This document shows positions 12,402-25,088 of a stretch of 64,000 nt of DNA, piece after piece. Source of the stretch: Acephala macrosclerotiorum. Taxonomy: Eukaryota; Ascomycota; Leotiomycetes; Helotiales; Mollisiaceae. The stretch is taken from NCBI GenBank assembly GCA_014904845.1, contig MU119274.1:108655-172654 (forward strand). The letters are read 5' to 3'. The position numbers were made by a program, and so were the translations under genes. Under the pieces are notes generated by a model, which did no database searches, was not told where the DNA came from, and saw only the letters and a program-made list of their open reading frames with translations. Numbering within the stretch: the stretch's first letter is position 1; every line of letters starts with the position of its first letter.

Positions 12402-13333
12402 TGTAACTCATATGTTGCCGTTCCGGCAAGCAGGAAATCCTTTATTCCGTTTGGGTTCCGATTTCTAGAAATATGGAAGCCGTGAGTACTGAGCTGAGGT
12501 ATGGGAAGCGGTCATGTTTGTGGCTTGTGCTTCTGCGGTAATCTCAAACGACATTTTTTCGAATTCGCTTCCAATGCGGTTAATCAGCGTCGCCGCTCTG
12601 CTCAGGCGCTACTCGCCCCGCCTCACCCTCTGCTCAGGTTTCTCAGTCACGTTCCTGCCCTCCCTTCTAGTTACCAATTATAATTTATTTACTATTCGGT
12701 TCTGCCATACGAAAGTTGTCAACTCTACACGACTGTGTTTAAGGGGACAAAGTCGGCTCCCAGGAGTCCAAACAGGATCCCCCTAAAAATGCATTGTTTA
12801 TGTGACGTGATGTCCGGATCTCTTAGATATTGCCTTTATACGAAGGATATAAAGCTATGGAGAGAAGAAGAAAAGAGAGAGGAGAAACGACGCATCTCAT
12901 ATATATACAGGCGGCCCGTCACGTGTAGCGCTTCCTGAGCCAGGCTCAGGAAGGCTTAGGGGGCTTGTCATATAAAAGTGAGGTAACGACGGAATTGTCA
13001 CAGCTGCCTCTCTTTTGATCTCTACCGAACCCTAATATACTTGACTCTGCGCAATACCATTCTTCCTACTAACCATGTTTGATAGTTTCATCTATTTTGA
13101 AATCTGTTTCATTCCATTTCGCATCTTTATACTTGTCAGTTTCCTCAGGTGTTGGACAAAGACGACTACTATTGTTACACATGGGGAATTTGCCGAGGAT
13201 TTAGGGGTAGACCGACATATCGTAAAGTAGCTAGTGAGAGCTCTCTAGAACTGAACAACGCAACAGCAGCTCAAAGAGCAGAGATATCAACAGATTGATC
13301 AATTGACCAGATTCGGTGGTTCTCTCCACAGTG
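12402..13333. other. intergenic, no supported gene
   Basis: GC-normal DNA between the HET pseudogene and the NACHT gene. Short frames at 12501-12938 overlap each other and show no domain. A purine-rich AGAGAAGAAG-type tract near 12858-12892 precedes a perfect hairpin at 12931-12953. Confidence 0.5.
12931..12953. repeat. perfect 11 bp inverted repeat
   Basis: CTTCCTGAGCC and its exact reverse complement are separated by a single A. It could form a tight hairpin or be a dyad binding site. Its function is unknown and it is not placed like a terminator of either neighbouring gene. Confidence 0.6.
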
Positions 13334-16300
13334 CTAGATTCCGGCCCCAGAGTGATTGAACACGCAGTATCCGGTACAAGTACATTCTTCATGTGGCCCG
13401 TGCTGGTATACATACCAGATCAAGCCTTCGTCCTCTAAGAGAGCTTTAAGATTAGACCTTGTTTCACTCCTCCGATACACTTCCAAATATCTGTCTCTCA
13501 GCATGGTTGTGACGTCTTGTGGTCGACGGTTCGTCAAAAGTTTTACCACCGCATCGCTCAAATAAACCGAGTCTTTGTCAGACACGGCACGGTAATACTC
13601 GGTGCCATTGGTCAATGCAATGATACGTGGTTTTGCAGCGGTGTCGATTAGCTTTGCTTTGGCACGGATGGAGGTGACGTGTTCTAGGTTGCAGCATTTT
13701 TCTTGTGAATGCCCAGTCTTACATATTGCTTCCTCGAGCTGGTACACCAAGGCATCGATGAGAATGTATGCCGGGACGAGAAGGATGCAGAACTTAGACA
13801 TGTCTTCCTCTTCCTCGTCCTCCTCTTCCTCTAACCTAGGTATCTCACTAATTGAGACGAATTCAGCTTCCCCGGAATCTAGAATACGGATATTGAGATT
13901 TACCAGATCCGAGGTGTTAGCTCCATGCCTTAGGAAGCCATCCATAGCATGGCACACTCTCTGAATGCTCAGCTGCGTGGCAGAATGCAAATTCGCCTGT
14001 AGAATTTGTGCTAGAAGCACGCGGAAGGGGCTCGCAATCAGCCAACAGAACGTGCTCCTTGGGGGGAACATTAGAACACAGCCCTTGTAGTTGGGGTCTG
14101 CGCCCCGATCAAGTAAATCTTCCGCTAGCGCAACGTCGTCTTGAGAAGGGTTGAGTTTGTGCGCGACTCGTGCTGAGATTGCAAGAAGAATATCAGACTT
14201 AAGTTGATCACAGATCTCTCTTTTGACTAATGCCTCCATGACATATCTGGATAAACGAAAACAAGCGGCGTAGACAAGGAACTCATCTTTCTGCAAAATC
14301 CTGGATGTGTTTCTGCCATCCCAGAAGAGCGTTAAGGCCCCCGAGTAACCAGAAATTTCTAAAAATGTCGCAATTTCTTGCAACTGCGCATCTAGAGCAG
14401 AATTTTGACAAGAGCCTGACAAGTGCCATATTTGTGATAGTTCTTGGGTATACATTTCTAGGCATGGTGCTTTTACAGATTGACAACTTCGAAGTAAATA
14501 TCGCGTTGATAAGCCTGCTCTGAAAAGCTTCATGTATAGAGACTGCTCCGATGTTACATCAGCACTGAGGATAGCGCCCCCTTCTGCCGTGTCTGTCAAG
14601 AAATCGAACGCAGTTCGGTGGATGAATCTGATAGTCTGCGACCCATCGCCGAATGGGATGACTGTGCTGAATTCGGGTCTTGGATGTTGCCTTTTCACGC
14701 TAAGGCGGGTGGGTTCAGGTTGGTCAACTATTTCAAGCAGGCCGGCACATCGTGTCCGAATAAGGCGGATGGTGTCACGGCAAGAGTTGGCCAATTTTTC
14801 AGCGGTAGGGATGGCGAGTTCAAGCCGGAACTCGAATGAAGCCATTGCTATGGCCATCTCGAATACTGTTATGTCTGGTTGCGTGAGACAAGTGGGCCTC
14901 CCTCTCATCTGTTCCCAAGGCGCTCTCAGGCTTGCGATGACCAGCTTTAAGTACAAGGCAGCGCTTTGGCGATAGACGGCATGGTCTTCATTAAACCGGG
15001 TCCACATATCCATGTATAGGCGAGCCAGGTCTGGAGGTAAGCATTCTACCCGCTGTGCGACTTCTTCCAAATGGTCTTCGTTATCAAGGCCGGCATTGAG
15101 GCACTTCACGGCAAGGCACAGCCAGAGAAACACGCCTTCAGCCTTCCTAATCAGCCCACGAATAATCTCATGACGGGCTTGTTCATGTTGGTTTCCCGAA
15201 TAGAGAGTCGGAAGCTGTAATCTCCCTTCAGCATACGTCCATAGGTCTTCTAGCGTCAAATCTTGGATTCGCAGCTGAGGATACCTTCCAAGTCGCTTCA
15301 CAATTGGTGGCTCTGGCCGGCTGGATAGACACAGTTTCGTTGAGGGCGATTGCTTGATCACGTCCACAACTTCAAAGAGCTCGAAGATGCCATCCCTTGG
15401 GTCCACTTCGTCAAGTCCATCCATGAAAATACACAGCGGCCTTCCGAAATTTTGCGAAGTCTGAAAACAGACTTGCTTGAGCTCTAATATAGCCCAATCA
15501 GTGTAGGCTTCTTTCCGCATGACGTCGTTAAAGTGAGATGCGATGTATTCAATTAGTGCATCGTTAGCCTCCACCAACTGATACAGTAAGGAGCACAGAA
15601 GACCCTTGATATTTTGCTGCATAAGGGATCCGGGACGCCAGAAGAAGTGTGAGACCAGAACAGTTTCACTGTTCCACACATCAAGAGCGAGTTTCGTCCT
15701 TGCGTCAGAGAGAAAGTACTTGACGAGGGTTGTCTTCCCAGCTCCTGGTTTTCCGCTGATCCAGTAGACTGGGCTGTCTGATCGAAGCCAGTCGCCAAAG
15801 CTATCCCATGGCGTGTCGCAAATACCAGAGCCTGAGATGACTTGATATCTCCTCAAGGCACGTGGCTCATTGCTCTCCGGGTTGCTTGATTTACCGCTGC
15901 CATCGTTGCTGTCCCCGCCTTCATCAACCTCGTCTTCCCCGAAAGCTTCCTCTCCAAAGGCCCACCGGAACGTCTGGGGAAACGATTCAGTAACCTGGTG
16001 GCGCCTTTCATTCATTCCTGGGAATTTCAAGCACTTCAGAAGACGGTCGCGATCGCGATGCTCTTGTCGTTTCTCATCCAAATGGAGGTCGTGCAGACCT
16101 TTACTAAGGGTTGCCATAGTAGAACTAACTGCCTCGCTGACATGCCTCTTGATGTCTTTTGCAAAATGCCGGACTTCGGCCGTGTTGATATTCATACTGC
16201 TCTCAAGCCTAGAAACTCCAGATGAGATCTGATGTCTGGTTCTCAACGACTCTGTTGAAATGATTCCTGTCACGGTCCGTTGGCCTGCCTGGTAATTGAG

Positions 16301-16854
16301 AAGAAATAGTCGAAAGTCTGCGTCTAAAGCATCCAACTTCGGTTGGGTCAAGTCCATGCGGTTACTAACAAGCTATTGATTAGTGATTCTTGTTAAGTAA
16401 CACCGCGGGGAGGCATTCATAGGAATACTTGCCATATTCTCACAAGCAAACCTGCCTCCATAAGCTTCTGGATATCATCCAGTTTCCGCTCCAGTGTCTC
16501 GAGCCTCCGTTTTCTCCAGTTGGTCTTGGCTGCAATTTTAAGGCTCGAGGCCAGACTGCCCTTTTTAGCATGTCCGGTGATGAAGCCGACCTCATCCTGC
16601 AAGTCCCGGGAGGCAGCCTGACATTTCTTCAGGACGTCGTAAAGTTGCTGGTCATCTCTAGATCGGAAATTCGCTGTATCTAGCTCATGGATCTGGGATG
16701 AAAAGCGGCCGAGGAAGACCGCGTTCTCTGCCAATTCTGGATCGACACTGCTTCCGGTGCGATAAACCTTCTTGCATAGGCTAATCGTCTCCCAGCTGAA
16801 ACTGATCACTTGAAATATGCTGCAAACAGCGGCCAAGGTCTCTAGGCCTGCCAT
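13334..16854 (-). CDS. NACHT-domain STAND NTPase (fungal NLR-like)
   Basis: Two exons (16854-16429 and 16372-13334, 56 bp intron) give 1154 aa. I start at the ATG at 16854 (MAGLETLAAV...) because this is the usual beginning of fungal NACHT proteins; an in-frame ATG at 16983 would add 43 residues. Residues 1 to ~140 are a helical N-terminal domain of the type found on fungal STAND proteins (SesA/Helo-like; not assigned further). The NACHT core has P-loop SGKPGAGKTT near residue 350, Walker B CIFMDGLDEVD, and a sensor-like KLCLSSRPEPP. The C-terminal half has short ankyrin-like pieces (LLDRGADPN, FLRHGANTS) but no clear repeat array, and an acidic EEEEDEEEED run. The family regulates incompatibility and cell death by nucleotide-dependent oligomerisation. 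The frame is uninterrupted. Confidence 0.85.
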
Positions 16855-17242
16855 CGTTATGAGTCTCTTATACCCCACCAATACTGTCCGAAAGGGAAAA
16901 GAAAAGAGCAACTGGAACAACAGGAAGCTTTGTGAGGCTGTCGAGGCTGGGATGTTCTGGGCTGATGCCTGCCCGAAAGGCATCCATGCAGCTAAAGTTA
17001 AAGATAGAAAGTGGAGTTTTTTCTAGTAACAAGCGAGATCACGTGATACTGGCTAAGCTGCAGCTGTCACAGGTGGGATTTTTTTATTTGTTTCTTAATT
17101 AATAGACTAATAGACTGAGCCAAGGGCTGGTTGTCACAAGATGACGTTGAATTATGAGGCTGAATAACTTAATCACGTGCAATTGAGTCAGACGGGATCC
17201 AAATCGGCTCCGGTAGAGACCCTTGTAAGCTTAATAGGATAT
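16855..17242. other. 5' flank of the NACHT gene
   Basis: Promoter-side DNA of the NACHT gene. It contains TCACGTGAT at 17040 and a second CACGTG near 17175. These E-box-like palindromes recur in the left half of the window. No gene is seen. Confidence 0.4.
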
Positions 17243-17244
17243 TA

Positions 17245-18773
17245 CTATCCCCCCCCCTGCGCAAACCAAGGTGGAGCCCTTTTACATCACACTTCCAGGG
17301 GGTAGTCCAAGGTATTTCCAGCCAATCACATATTATTGAATCTTTTAAAATCTCTTTCTAATTTGATAAAAATAGAATTCTACCAATTTTACTAGTAAAC
17401 TCGCATTTTTAAGATTATTTACATTTTCATACTATTATTATAAATTTATATGCTCTTCTTAATACACTTACGATATCACGTTATCGCACTAAAATACTAA
17501 ACACTTTAAACATACTTATACTACTTTTTAAAATTATTATAATCGATTTTTTTTCTCGTGCAATTATATTAATTATTTTTTAACGCCGCTATTAAAAGAC
17601 TTCACGAGATAAAAAGATTATAATTCAAATTACTCTATTTTTTAAAGTTTTTTATATTAAAATAAAAAAGAAATTAAACGTTACAAATTACTAAATCTAA
17701 TAAATTAAGTATTATAAGTTCACATTATAAAAAGTTAAAAAATATTAAATCAAATTAAAAATACTATAAAAAATAAAACTTTAATAATAATTATTTATTT
17801 TATTATCGTATCGTCGTATATTTTACTATTATATTTCTCAATTTTTATTAGAGATAAATACAAACGAGAATATTATTAAAATTGCATTTTAAAAATTGAA
17901 TTATTATCGTCGAATTTTTAAGAAAAAAAAGTTTTTAAAAAATCTATATTATATAGTACAACGCAAAGTATTTATAAAGTAAAGAATTATATAAACTAGA
18001 AATATAATATAATATATTATATTTTTAAATGAGATTTAAATAATAAAAAAAATATACACTAAAAACTTTATTATTATTTTATAAAATAATAATAATAAAT
18101 ATTTATTTAAGTATTTATAATATAAATATTTTAAGTAGCTTATTTAAATAATTCATAATACGATTATAAATAAAAAAAAAAAAATTATTTTTAAAAAAAA
18201 AAAAAAAATCGATAAATAGTACTAAATATAATAAATATATTCTAATTAATATAATTAAGTTTTTATAAAGTACTAATTATTTCTATATTTAAAATAATAC
18301 TTTATATTATAAGTTTTATAAAATTACAATTAATCTTTAAAAGCGTAATATTAAATTTATTTTATTCTCTTTTTATTCTAATAATTTTAATTTTATTGAG
18401 TATATTTGGAATTGGATAAAAAATTGGATCTAAGCTCATTATTAGTATACTAAGTATTTACTTAATAAGATTTTATTAGTTGATTTAAAGAGGATTATTA
18501 TTAAAACATAAAAAACTATACTAGAAAACTATATTTAAAGCTTTTATAACAGCTGGTAGAATAAGTGCAGAGCAGTCATTTAAGCAAATAATAGTTCTAT
18601 AAAGTACTAAGAATAGAGTTGGAAACTGTAAATAGTGAGAAAATGAAAGCTTTAAAACTGCCTAATTAAAAAGCGGTCAGAGGTGCGGTGAACAGAAATA
18701 GAACCCCTGAGAGTGCCCTTAGCTGAGGTGGCAAAAATGGCTCCACTTTGGTTTGCGCAGAGGGGGGGGATAG
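17245..18773. mobile_element. decayed DNA transposon with ~30 bp terminal inverted repeats and TA target duplication
   Basis: The ends are inverted copies: CTAT, then a run of C, then TGCGCAAACCAA and TGGAGCC, at 17245-17277; the reverse complement ends at 18773. Both sides are flanked by TA (17243-17244 and 18774-18775), which would be the target duplication of Tc1/mariner/pogo-type elements. The 1529 bp interior is very AT-rich, has no usable open frame and contains long A runs, so it looks RIP-decayed. I could not recognise a transposase, so family assignment rests only on the TIR and TA. Confidence 0.7.
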
Positions 18774-18980
18774 TAGAAAGATTTATATTTAAACAATATG
18801 GAAACTATAACCGACTCGCGGAGGCCAGAAGGGGATCCCCTGAGCATGATCCGACTGACTTATCAAAGTGCTCAGGACTCAGCTCAGGTTAGAGCAGCGA
18901 CTGCTCAGGTCCAAAGACGGAAATGGATTTTGGTAGGCTCACTTGTCGTCTGAGATTATAGCGGTAATACGCGCGAGTTA

Positions 18981-19350
18981 CTCGTTTCGAGCGAACGAGC
19001 GCTTAAAGTATTTAAACGTTTATTTAATATATAATTTAATTAAAACTTAATAAAATCTAATAAGAAAAACGGGGAAATATTTACTAAAAGTAATACTATA
19101 AATTCATGTAAATTTTAAATCATACGATTAGTTTTAAAAGCTTCGAAATTAATAATAACTTTTTAACTTATTTAAAATTTTATTTTTAAATATATTAAAA
19201 ATCTAATTTCAAAATTAAATTAAACCGAAAAATACTTAAATATTTATTTACGAATTTGACACATTTTTAAAAGTTTTGATTAGGGTTATATAGAGTTATA
19301 ATTATTGTAAGTTGTTCTTATTTTGGTGGGCGTTGGTCGGTCGAAACGAG
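18981..19350. mobile_element. 370 bp MITE-like element with inverted ends and TA flanks
   Basis: CTCGTTTCGA at 18981-18990 is repeated in inverse orientation at 19341-19350, and the similarity continues imperfectly inward (x-CGA-x-C-x-A-x-CGC). TA lies directly outside both ends. The interior is AT-rich and non-coding. Size, ends and flanks fit a non-autonomous Tc1/mariner-type element, different from the one at 17245. Confidence 0.55.
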
Positions 19351-19531
19351 TAATTCTTATCGCATGACGTCACATGGACAATTTGATACACAATATCTCG
19401 ACCCGCTATTTGGTAGGTATCTTCATTGTTTTCCGACCATCACTGTGGTGGACTTACTATGCTATATACACGAACAAAACCCCTCGATATTGCAGCAAGT
19501 TCTCATAGAAACATTCACCCGGTCACCGTTA

Positions 19532-20572
19532 TCACTTCTCAACCTCTGCAGCTGGTTTCCGTTCCCCATTTGCGTTCCCCATCAACATAGTAGAATCTGG
19601 TTTGTACTTCTTTGAAAGCAGACGAACATCGTACTCAACGTCGAGAGTGGCGCCCTTGGGATCGTTCTGAATGGGCTTGAAATCCAAAAGCAGATCGTCC
19701 TTGACCGCACAGACAGTGTCCGTCTCCAGCCACGGGTCGTCGTTCGGGTACAGCTGAGCTGTCACGCCGATATAGTCGTCGTGTGTGACCATCATATGAA
19801 TGTGAGCGGGGCGATTGGGGTGACGGCCCATCAATTTGAGCAGATCACCAGAGGGGCCGGAGGTGTCGATTGCATATTCGGTTGGCTTCAGGCAATAGAA
19901 CCAGAATTTGCCGTTCTCATCGGTACGGAACTTGCCCCGAAGGTTGTGACGGGTCTGGTTCTCGGGATCGAAGACATCGTACTTGCCATTGGTGCTGGCT
20001 TGCCACATGTCGAAGACGGCGTTTGAGATGCCCTTGCCGGTGTCAGCGTCCTTGATGACACCATGGAAAAATGTGAGTTGGCCGTCTTTTGGCATGTTCT
20101 GGACTACGCTGGCGCCAAGGTCACGGAATGGTGTTTCAGGGGACCAGAAAGGTCCGAGAATAGTTGAAGATGTAGGCTCCAAGCCTTTGTCAGTAACGAT
20201 CTTGTGGTTGATCTCGTCAACAAGACTGAACAGACATTGTTAGTGGTTGGTGGAACTTTCCTTGGCACGTGATACTTACGATTCCACACCCAGGACATCG
20301 CACACCCTCCATGCTTCATTTCGGTTCTTCTTGTAGGCTTGGCCGATAGAGTTGACGTAATTGACACCGATAACCCATTCGTCTTGCGTGAGCTCGACAT
20401 CTCGGCAAAAGTCGTGTAAATGTCTGATCAAGGAGCTGAGGATTTCTCTGTGTCTGGGTTTGGTCTCGGGGCTCATTAGGTCAATGACATGTTGTGTAAA
20501 GTGGGGGTCGTATTTGCTGTTGTTGTCGACGACCTTGGCACCATTGGTGCCGTTGGTACCGTTTGTAGCCAT
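19532..20572 (-). CDS. intradiol ring-cleavage dioxygenase (catechol/hydroxyquinol 1,2-dioxygenase type)
   Basis: Exons 20572-20280 and 20225-19532 (54 bp intron with GTAAGT) give 328 aa, normal for the family. The N-terminal ~100 residues are the dimerisation helices. The catalytic domain has LGPFWSPETPFR, FDMWQAS, Tyr180 (KYDVF), Tyr215 (PTEYAID), His239 and His241 (RPAHIHMM), which match the Tyr-Tyr-His-His Fe(III) ligand set. The enzyme would open aromatic diols or hydroxyquinol between the two hydroxyls, feeding the 3-oxoadipate pathway, in the cytosol. Catechol versus hydroxyquinol preference cannot be read off. No other aromatic catabolism gene is nearby; the gene stands alone between a MITE and AT blocks. 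Start ATG at 20572 is followed by a repetitive NGTNGTNG stretch. Confidence 0.9.
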
Positions 20573-21290
20573 GATGACGTGATGCTTCTATGGCGTGGGA
20601 ATGAAAAAGGATGTTGTTTCGCTTTGCTGTGGAAGGGAGAATCGGGATCGTGAGAAGGAGGGGTGATTTGGTTTAATCTACGTCTGGAGCAACGGAGGTC
20701 CCTATATATTTCAAGCAAGAATTATAGATACCTGAAGCGTGAGGCTACAACTTGTAAGCTGGAGCACTGGTTGCGCATGTGGGCGCGAATCGTATGTTTC
20801 TGGGAAAAAGGGTAGACTTTGCGGTAGTCATAGGAGCTGTTGGGAAAACACAAAGCCGCACTACATTCGAGATACGGAGAGTCGGGTAGTAATTCGGCAG
20901 GTGTTGTTATCAGATGGGTAAGTATAACTCCGACAAAATGCGGGGAATGATGGCGGGGTAGTTGTCAGCGGCAATGCTTATGCGCTGATTTCCTAGAATT
21001 TCGTCCCGGCAAAAAGCCATGTATGGACTCGGCAACGCGAGGGGTGTGTAATACAATGCTGGACCCAGTGATGCGAGGCAGTACTCGAGTATGAGGTTGC
21101 AATTCGCGAGGTGGGATTTAGCAGTGCGATGCTCAAAAAGGACTAGCGGGGAATAAGTCTTGGCGGCCCGACAACCTGGAGTCTGGACTTAGTCGGCCCT
21201 TCTTCGGCAGCGATAAAGTCTGCTTACAACCTGGCCTTTTAATTGTTAGGCGAGTCCAAATACTATCAAAAATCCGAGTGGGCAGACTAA
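20573..21290. other. intergenic, dioxygenase promoter side
   Basis: GC-normal DNA upstream of the dioxygenase, expected to hold its promoter. I see no gene. Composition drops towards A+T after about 21290. Confidence 0.4.
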
Positions 21291-22550
21291 TCACCTGCTC
21301 AGAATACTCGATTTTGACTCTAATTTGTTAAATCCTATAGTGTTATTTAATAATTGAAAGACTTTGTAAATAGTATATATCGATCGATATTAAAAGAAAT
21401 ACTATAAGAACTCGAGATTCGACTTTTGTATTCTAAGAAGTTTCGTTTTATAAATCGAATTAATATATTTGATCGTTTGCTTTATTGATCGTTCGCTTTG
21501 AGAACTAATATCAATTTTTATTAAATCACGTGTTATTTACGTAGTACGAGTCATTTCAACTATAAACGAAAAATATTAAATTTTAATCGAAATATTTAAA
21601 TAAAACGATTTAATTAATTTATTAAAAATTTTACAATAAAAATAATTACGTAATAATTTCGAATTAATATATAATCGATTCAATAAAAAATATTAAAATT
21701 TCAATTAATATGCGATTATAATTACAAGTTATTTATTAATACAAATTATATAAAATTTATAAATAAATTGAAATTTAATTAAATTTTATTAAATTTTAAA
21801 TTTTAAATAATTTTATTAATTCGTTATTATATAAATCAATAAAATATAATTATATTTAATAAAAATAATAATCGTAAAATTATTTAAATATTAAATATTT
21901 TTATAATTGTACAATTTTAAAAAAAAAAAATTTAAAAAGTTTTTTTTTGAAATTATATATTAAATAAAGTAATTTAAATTAATTGAATTGATTATAATAA
22001 TTGAATATAAAACGAGAATTTTAAAAAGTATTTCTTTGATAATAAAACTTTATAATAATTGGATTTTTTTATTTTAAATATTAAAAAGTTTATTAATTTA
22101 TTGATTTTATTATTTATTAAAATTTTAAATTATTATTTCTCAATAATTATATCAATTTTAAATACTTATAAAACGCTCAAATTTTTAATTTGAAATTTGA
22201 AATTTAAATTTTAAAATAAAAATATATTATTAAAATCGAAAATTTTGTAACTTTTTACAAGAGTACTTTTGCAAAATTTGCGAAGTAAAATATACGTCGA
22301 ATATTGAAAGAAAAAGTTCGTCCGCTGATTGGCTCGCTTGCGAATCGGCGGATGAACTTTTTTTTTCGGTACGAGAGAAATATTTTATTTAAATTGAAAA
22401 TAAAAGTATTTAAAAATTTATTAATATTCTGGTTTTTTATTTTGACCACGATATTTGTTTCGACGCTGTTTTTGTAACAGTTTAAAACACGTTCAAAGCG
22501 AGGAGCAAAGAATAATGATTGATATCGCTGAACCATTTAGAATCTAAAGT
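21291..22550. repeat. AT-rich, RIP-like block with internal hairpin
   Basis: AT-rich, non-coding DNA with CG-containing fragments, similar in texture to the 5990-10330 block. The only structured part is the inverted repeat at 22311-22362. Confidence 0.6.
22311..22362. repeat. 20 bp inverted repeat with 12 bp loop
   Basis: AAAAAGTTCGTCCGCTGATT pairs with 22343-22362, matching at 18 of 20 positions. The two mismatches are transitions, so a G-T pair would still form in one strand. The loop is GGCTCGCTTGCG. It lies in AT-rich DNA and is more GC-rich than its surroundings, so it may be the remnant of a mobile element. Confidence 0.6.
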
Positions 22551-22584
22551 AAAGAGAAAAGAGAGAGAAAGAGAGAAAGAGAGA
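22551..22584. repeat. GA-rich microsatellite
   Basis: A purine tract of GAGAAA/GAGA units on the + strand. It borders a GC-normal island. Confidence 0.7.
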
Positions 22585-22800
22585 TGTACTGAGATATATA
22601 AGCCCAGAACAGCTGCCCTAGGCAGTCGCCCCTGAAACTCAGTCACATGTCATCCAGTCCGTGACACCCATGGAGCTGGGGTGCCTTCCGGCCTCAGTCT
22701 TTGCATATCTAGACCCGGGGGCGGCGCCTTAGATGTTGTTTTGCGTTGGTTATTCCGCTAGTTTTAACATTATTTGGCATAGTACTTTGCGCATTTATAA
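22585..22800. other. GC-normal island between AT blocks
   Basis: About 200 bp of normal or GC-rich composition, including ACCCGGGGGCGGCGCC near 22713, lie between two AT blocks. No open frame or RNA gene was recognised. It may be an unmutated single-copy remnant. Confidence 0.4.
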
Positions 22801-22839
22801 ATGTATTCGTTGCACTTTTCAAGGTTGGACCAGAGGTAT

Positions 22840-25031
22840 TTAATCGATAGTCGCGTTTTTTACACTTTATAATAGCGTATTAAATAATTAAATTAAATTA
22901 AATTAACTACTTTTAATTTAAATGTAATTAAAAGAAATATAGTATTATTTTAATTGAATTTAATTTAAATTATAATTAATTAATATAATTAATACGTAAT
23001 TATATTCGATTTTCGTTTAAAAAAACGAATAAAATTTTGAATTAAAATTCGATTAATCGAAAGTTATAAAATTAAAACAAAATTAATATCGCGCACGTTA
23101 TAATCGAGTTATAAACGAAATATCGATTTTCGAATTAAATTTTTTTTTTTCGAATTTTTTATATTTTATTATTTTATTATAAATTAAATAAATTATATAA
23201 AAAAAAAATATTTTAATTTTTAATATTTTAAAATTAAAAAATAATTATAAATTAATAAACATTTAAAAATATTATTAAAATAAATATTTTCAATGTTTTT
23301 TTTAAAATTAATAAAATTAATTTTTTTATAAATTGATTATTTAAATTATAAAAAAAAATTTATTATTTTACAAATAATTATAAACTCGTTAATTTAAAAA
23401 AAAGTTTAATTAATAATTTTAATAATAAATAATTTATTTTAAATTTAAACGAATATCAAAAATAAATTTATTTTATAAAAAATTAATAAATAATTAAATT
23501 TTTTAAAAAAAACGTTTTAAATTAAAAAATATAATAAATTATTATTAAATTTTTTAATTTTTAATTAAAAAATACTAATTTATATAATAATAAAATATTA
23601 AAAATATATTATTAAAAAATTAAAAATAAATTAAATTTTTTATATTTAAATAAAAAATAAATAATAAAAAAAAATTTTAATTTTAAATATTTAAATAATT
23701 ATTTTATAAATAATATTTTTTTATAATAAAATTTTAAATTTTTTAATTTTAAAAAAAATTAAAAAAAATTATTATTAATTTAAAATATTTTCAAAAAAAT
23801 ATACGAATTTTAAAATTTTAAATTAAAATTTTATAATTAAATAATTATTAATTTATTTTAAATTAAAAAATATATTAATTTTTAATAATTAAAATATTAA
23901 ATTAATATTATTCGAAAATAAAATTAAATATTTAAAAAAAAAATTTAAAATTTTTAAAGTATTTATTAAAATTATAATTAAATTATAAACGGAAAAATAT
24001 TTTATTATTTATTATTTAATTTCTATAATTTATAATATTTTTTTAATTTTTTTAAAGTTTTTAATTTCAAAAAATTATAAAAATATTTTTTATTTATAAA
24101 ATTATAAATTTTATTTATAGTTTTTTAAATTTACGATTATTATTAATAAAAAATTAATTAAATTAAAAAAATATTTTAAAATTAAATAAATTAATATATT
24201 TAATTTCAATTTTTAATTTTTAAATTTGTAGAAAAAAATTAAAAAATTAATATTTGTAATAAATTTTATAAAAATTATTAATTATAAATTATTTAATCTA
24301 TTAATTTTTTTTATAAAACTTTATATATTAATTTATATTTTAATTATAAATAAAATAATTTTATTTAATTATTTTTTATTTAAAAAATTTAAAATTTAAA
24401 TAAAAATAATAATAATAATAATTTAAATATATATTTAAAAAATAAAATAAAAATAATATAAATAAATTTAAAAATTATTTTATTTATTTTTCTTTTAATA
24501 TTTTTTATTTTTTATTTTATAAAATTTATATTAATATATAAATAAATAAAAATAAAAATTTTATATTATTTTTAATTACTCGAAAATATTTTTAAATATT
24601 TATAATTTCGATTTTTTTCGAAAAATTCTTTTTATAAAAAATTTTAATTATTAATAAAACTAAAAAAAAATTTATTAAAATTTTTTTTAAAATAATAATA
24701 TATATAAAAAATTAAAAATTTATTTAAAAAAATAATAATAATAAATTTTTATTATTTATAAAAATATTTAAAAAAAATTTATTTTTTAATATATTTACGT
24801 AATTAATTATAATTATTAATTAAATTAAATTAAATTAAATTATAATTAATTAATTTAATTTTTTTTAATCACGTTATTTTATAAGTTTTTTTATTTGTCG
24901 AAACTCGTATTTATATTTTTTCTATTACGAACTTTTGCAAATTTATCGATTTTAAATCCAATTTTAAAAAATTTTATTTTGTAATAATAATTTTTAAGGA
25001 TTTATAAAAAAAAAAAAAAAAAAAAAAAAAA
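22840..25031. repeat. AT-rich, RIP-like block ending in poly(A)
   Basis: About 2.2 kb of nearly pure A+T with no coding potential. It ends with a 26 bp poly(A) run at 25006-25031, close to the 3' end of the zinc-finger gene at 25089. The source element is unrecognisable. Confidence 0.7.
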
Positions 25032-25088
25032 CTACAATTCGTAAGCAATACAAATTGACTTTTGCCCTCAGATACAAATTGGTACTTA

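Noticed and set aside
13602..16232. Several plus-strand frames of 70-147 codons
   Set aside because: All lie opposite the intact NACHT gene; their Ser/Arg-rich look is complement of acidic coding sequence.
22255..22536. 93-codon minus-strand frame across the hairpin
   Set aside because: It is Lys/Phe/Asn-rich AT sequence with the hairpin inside; no domain.
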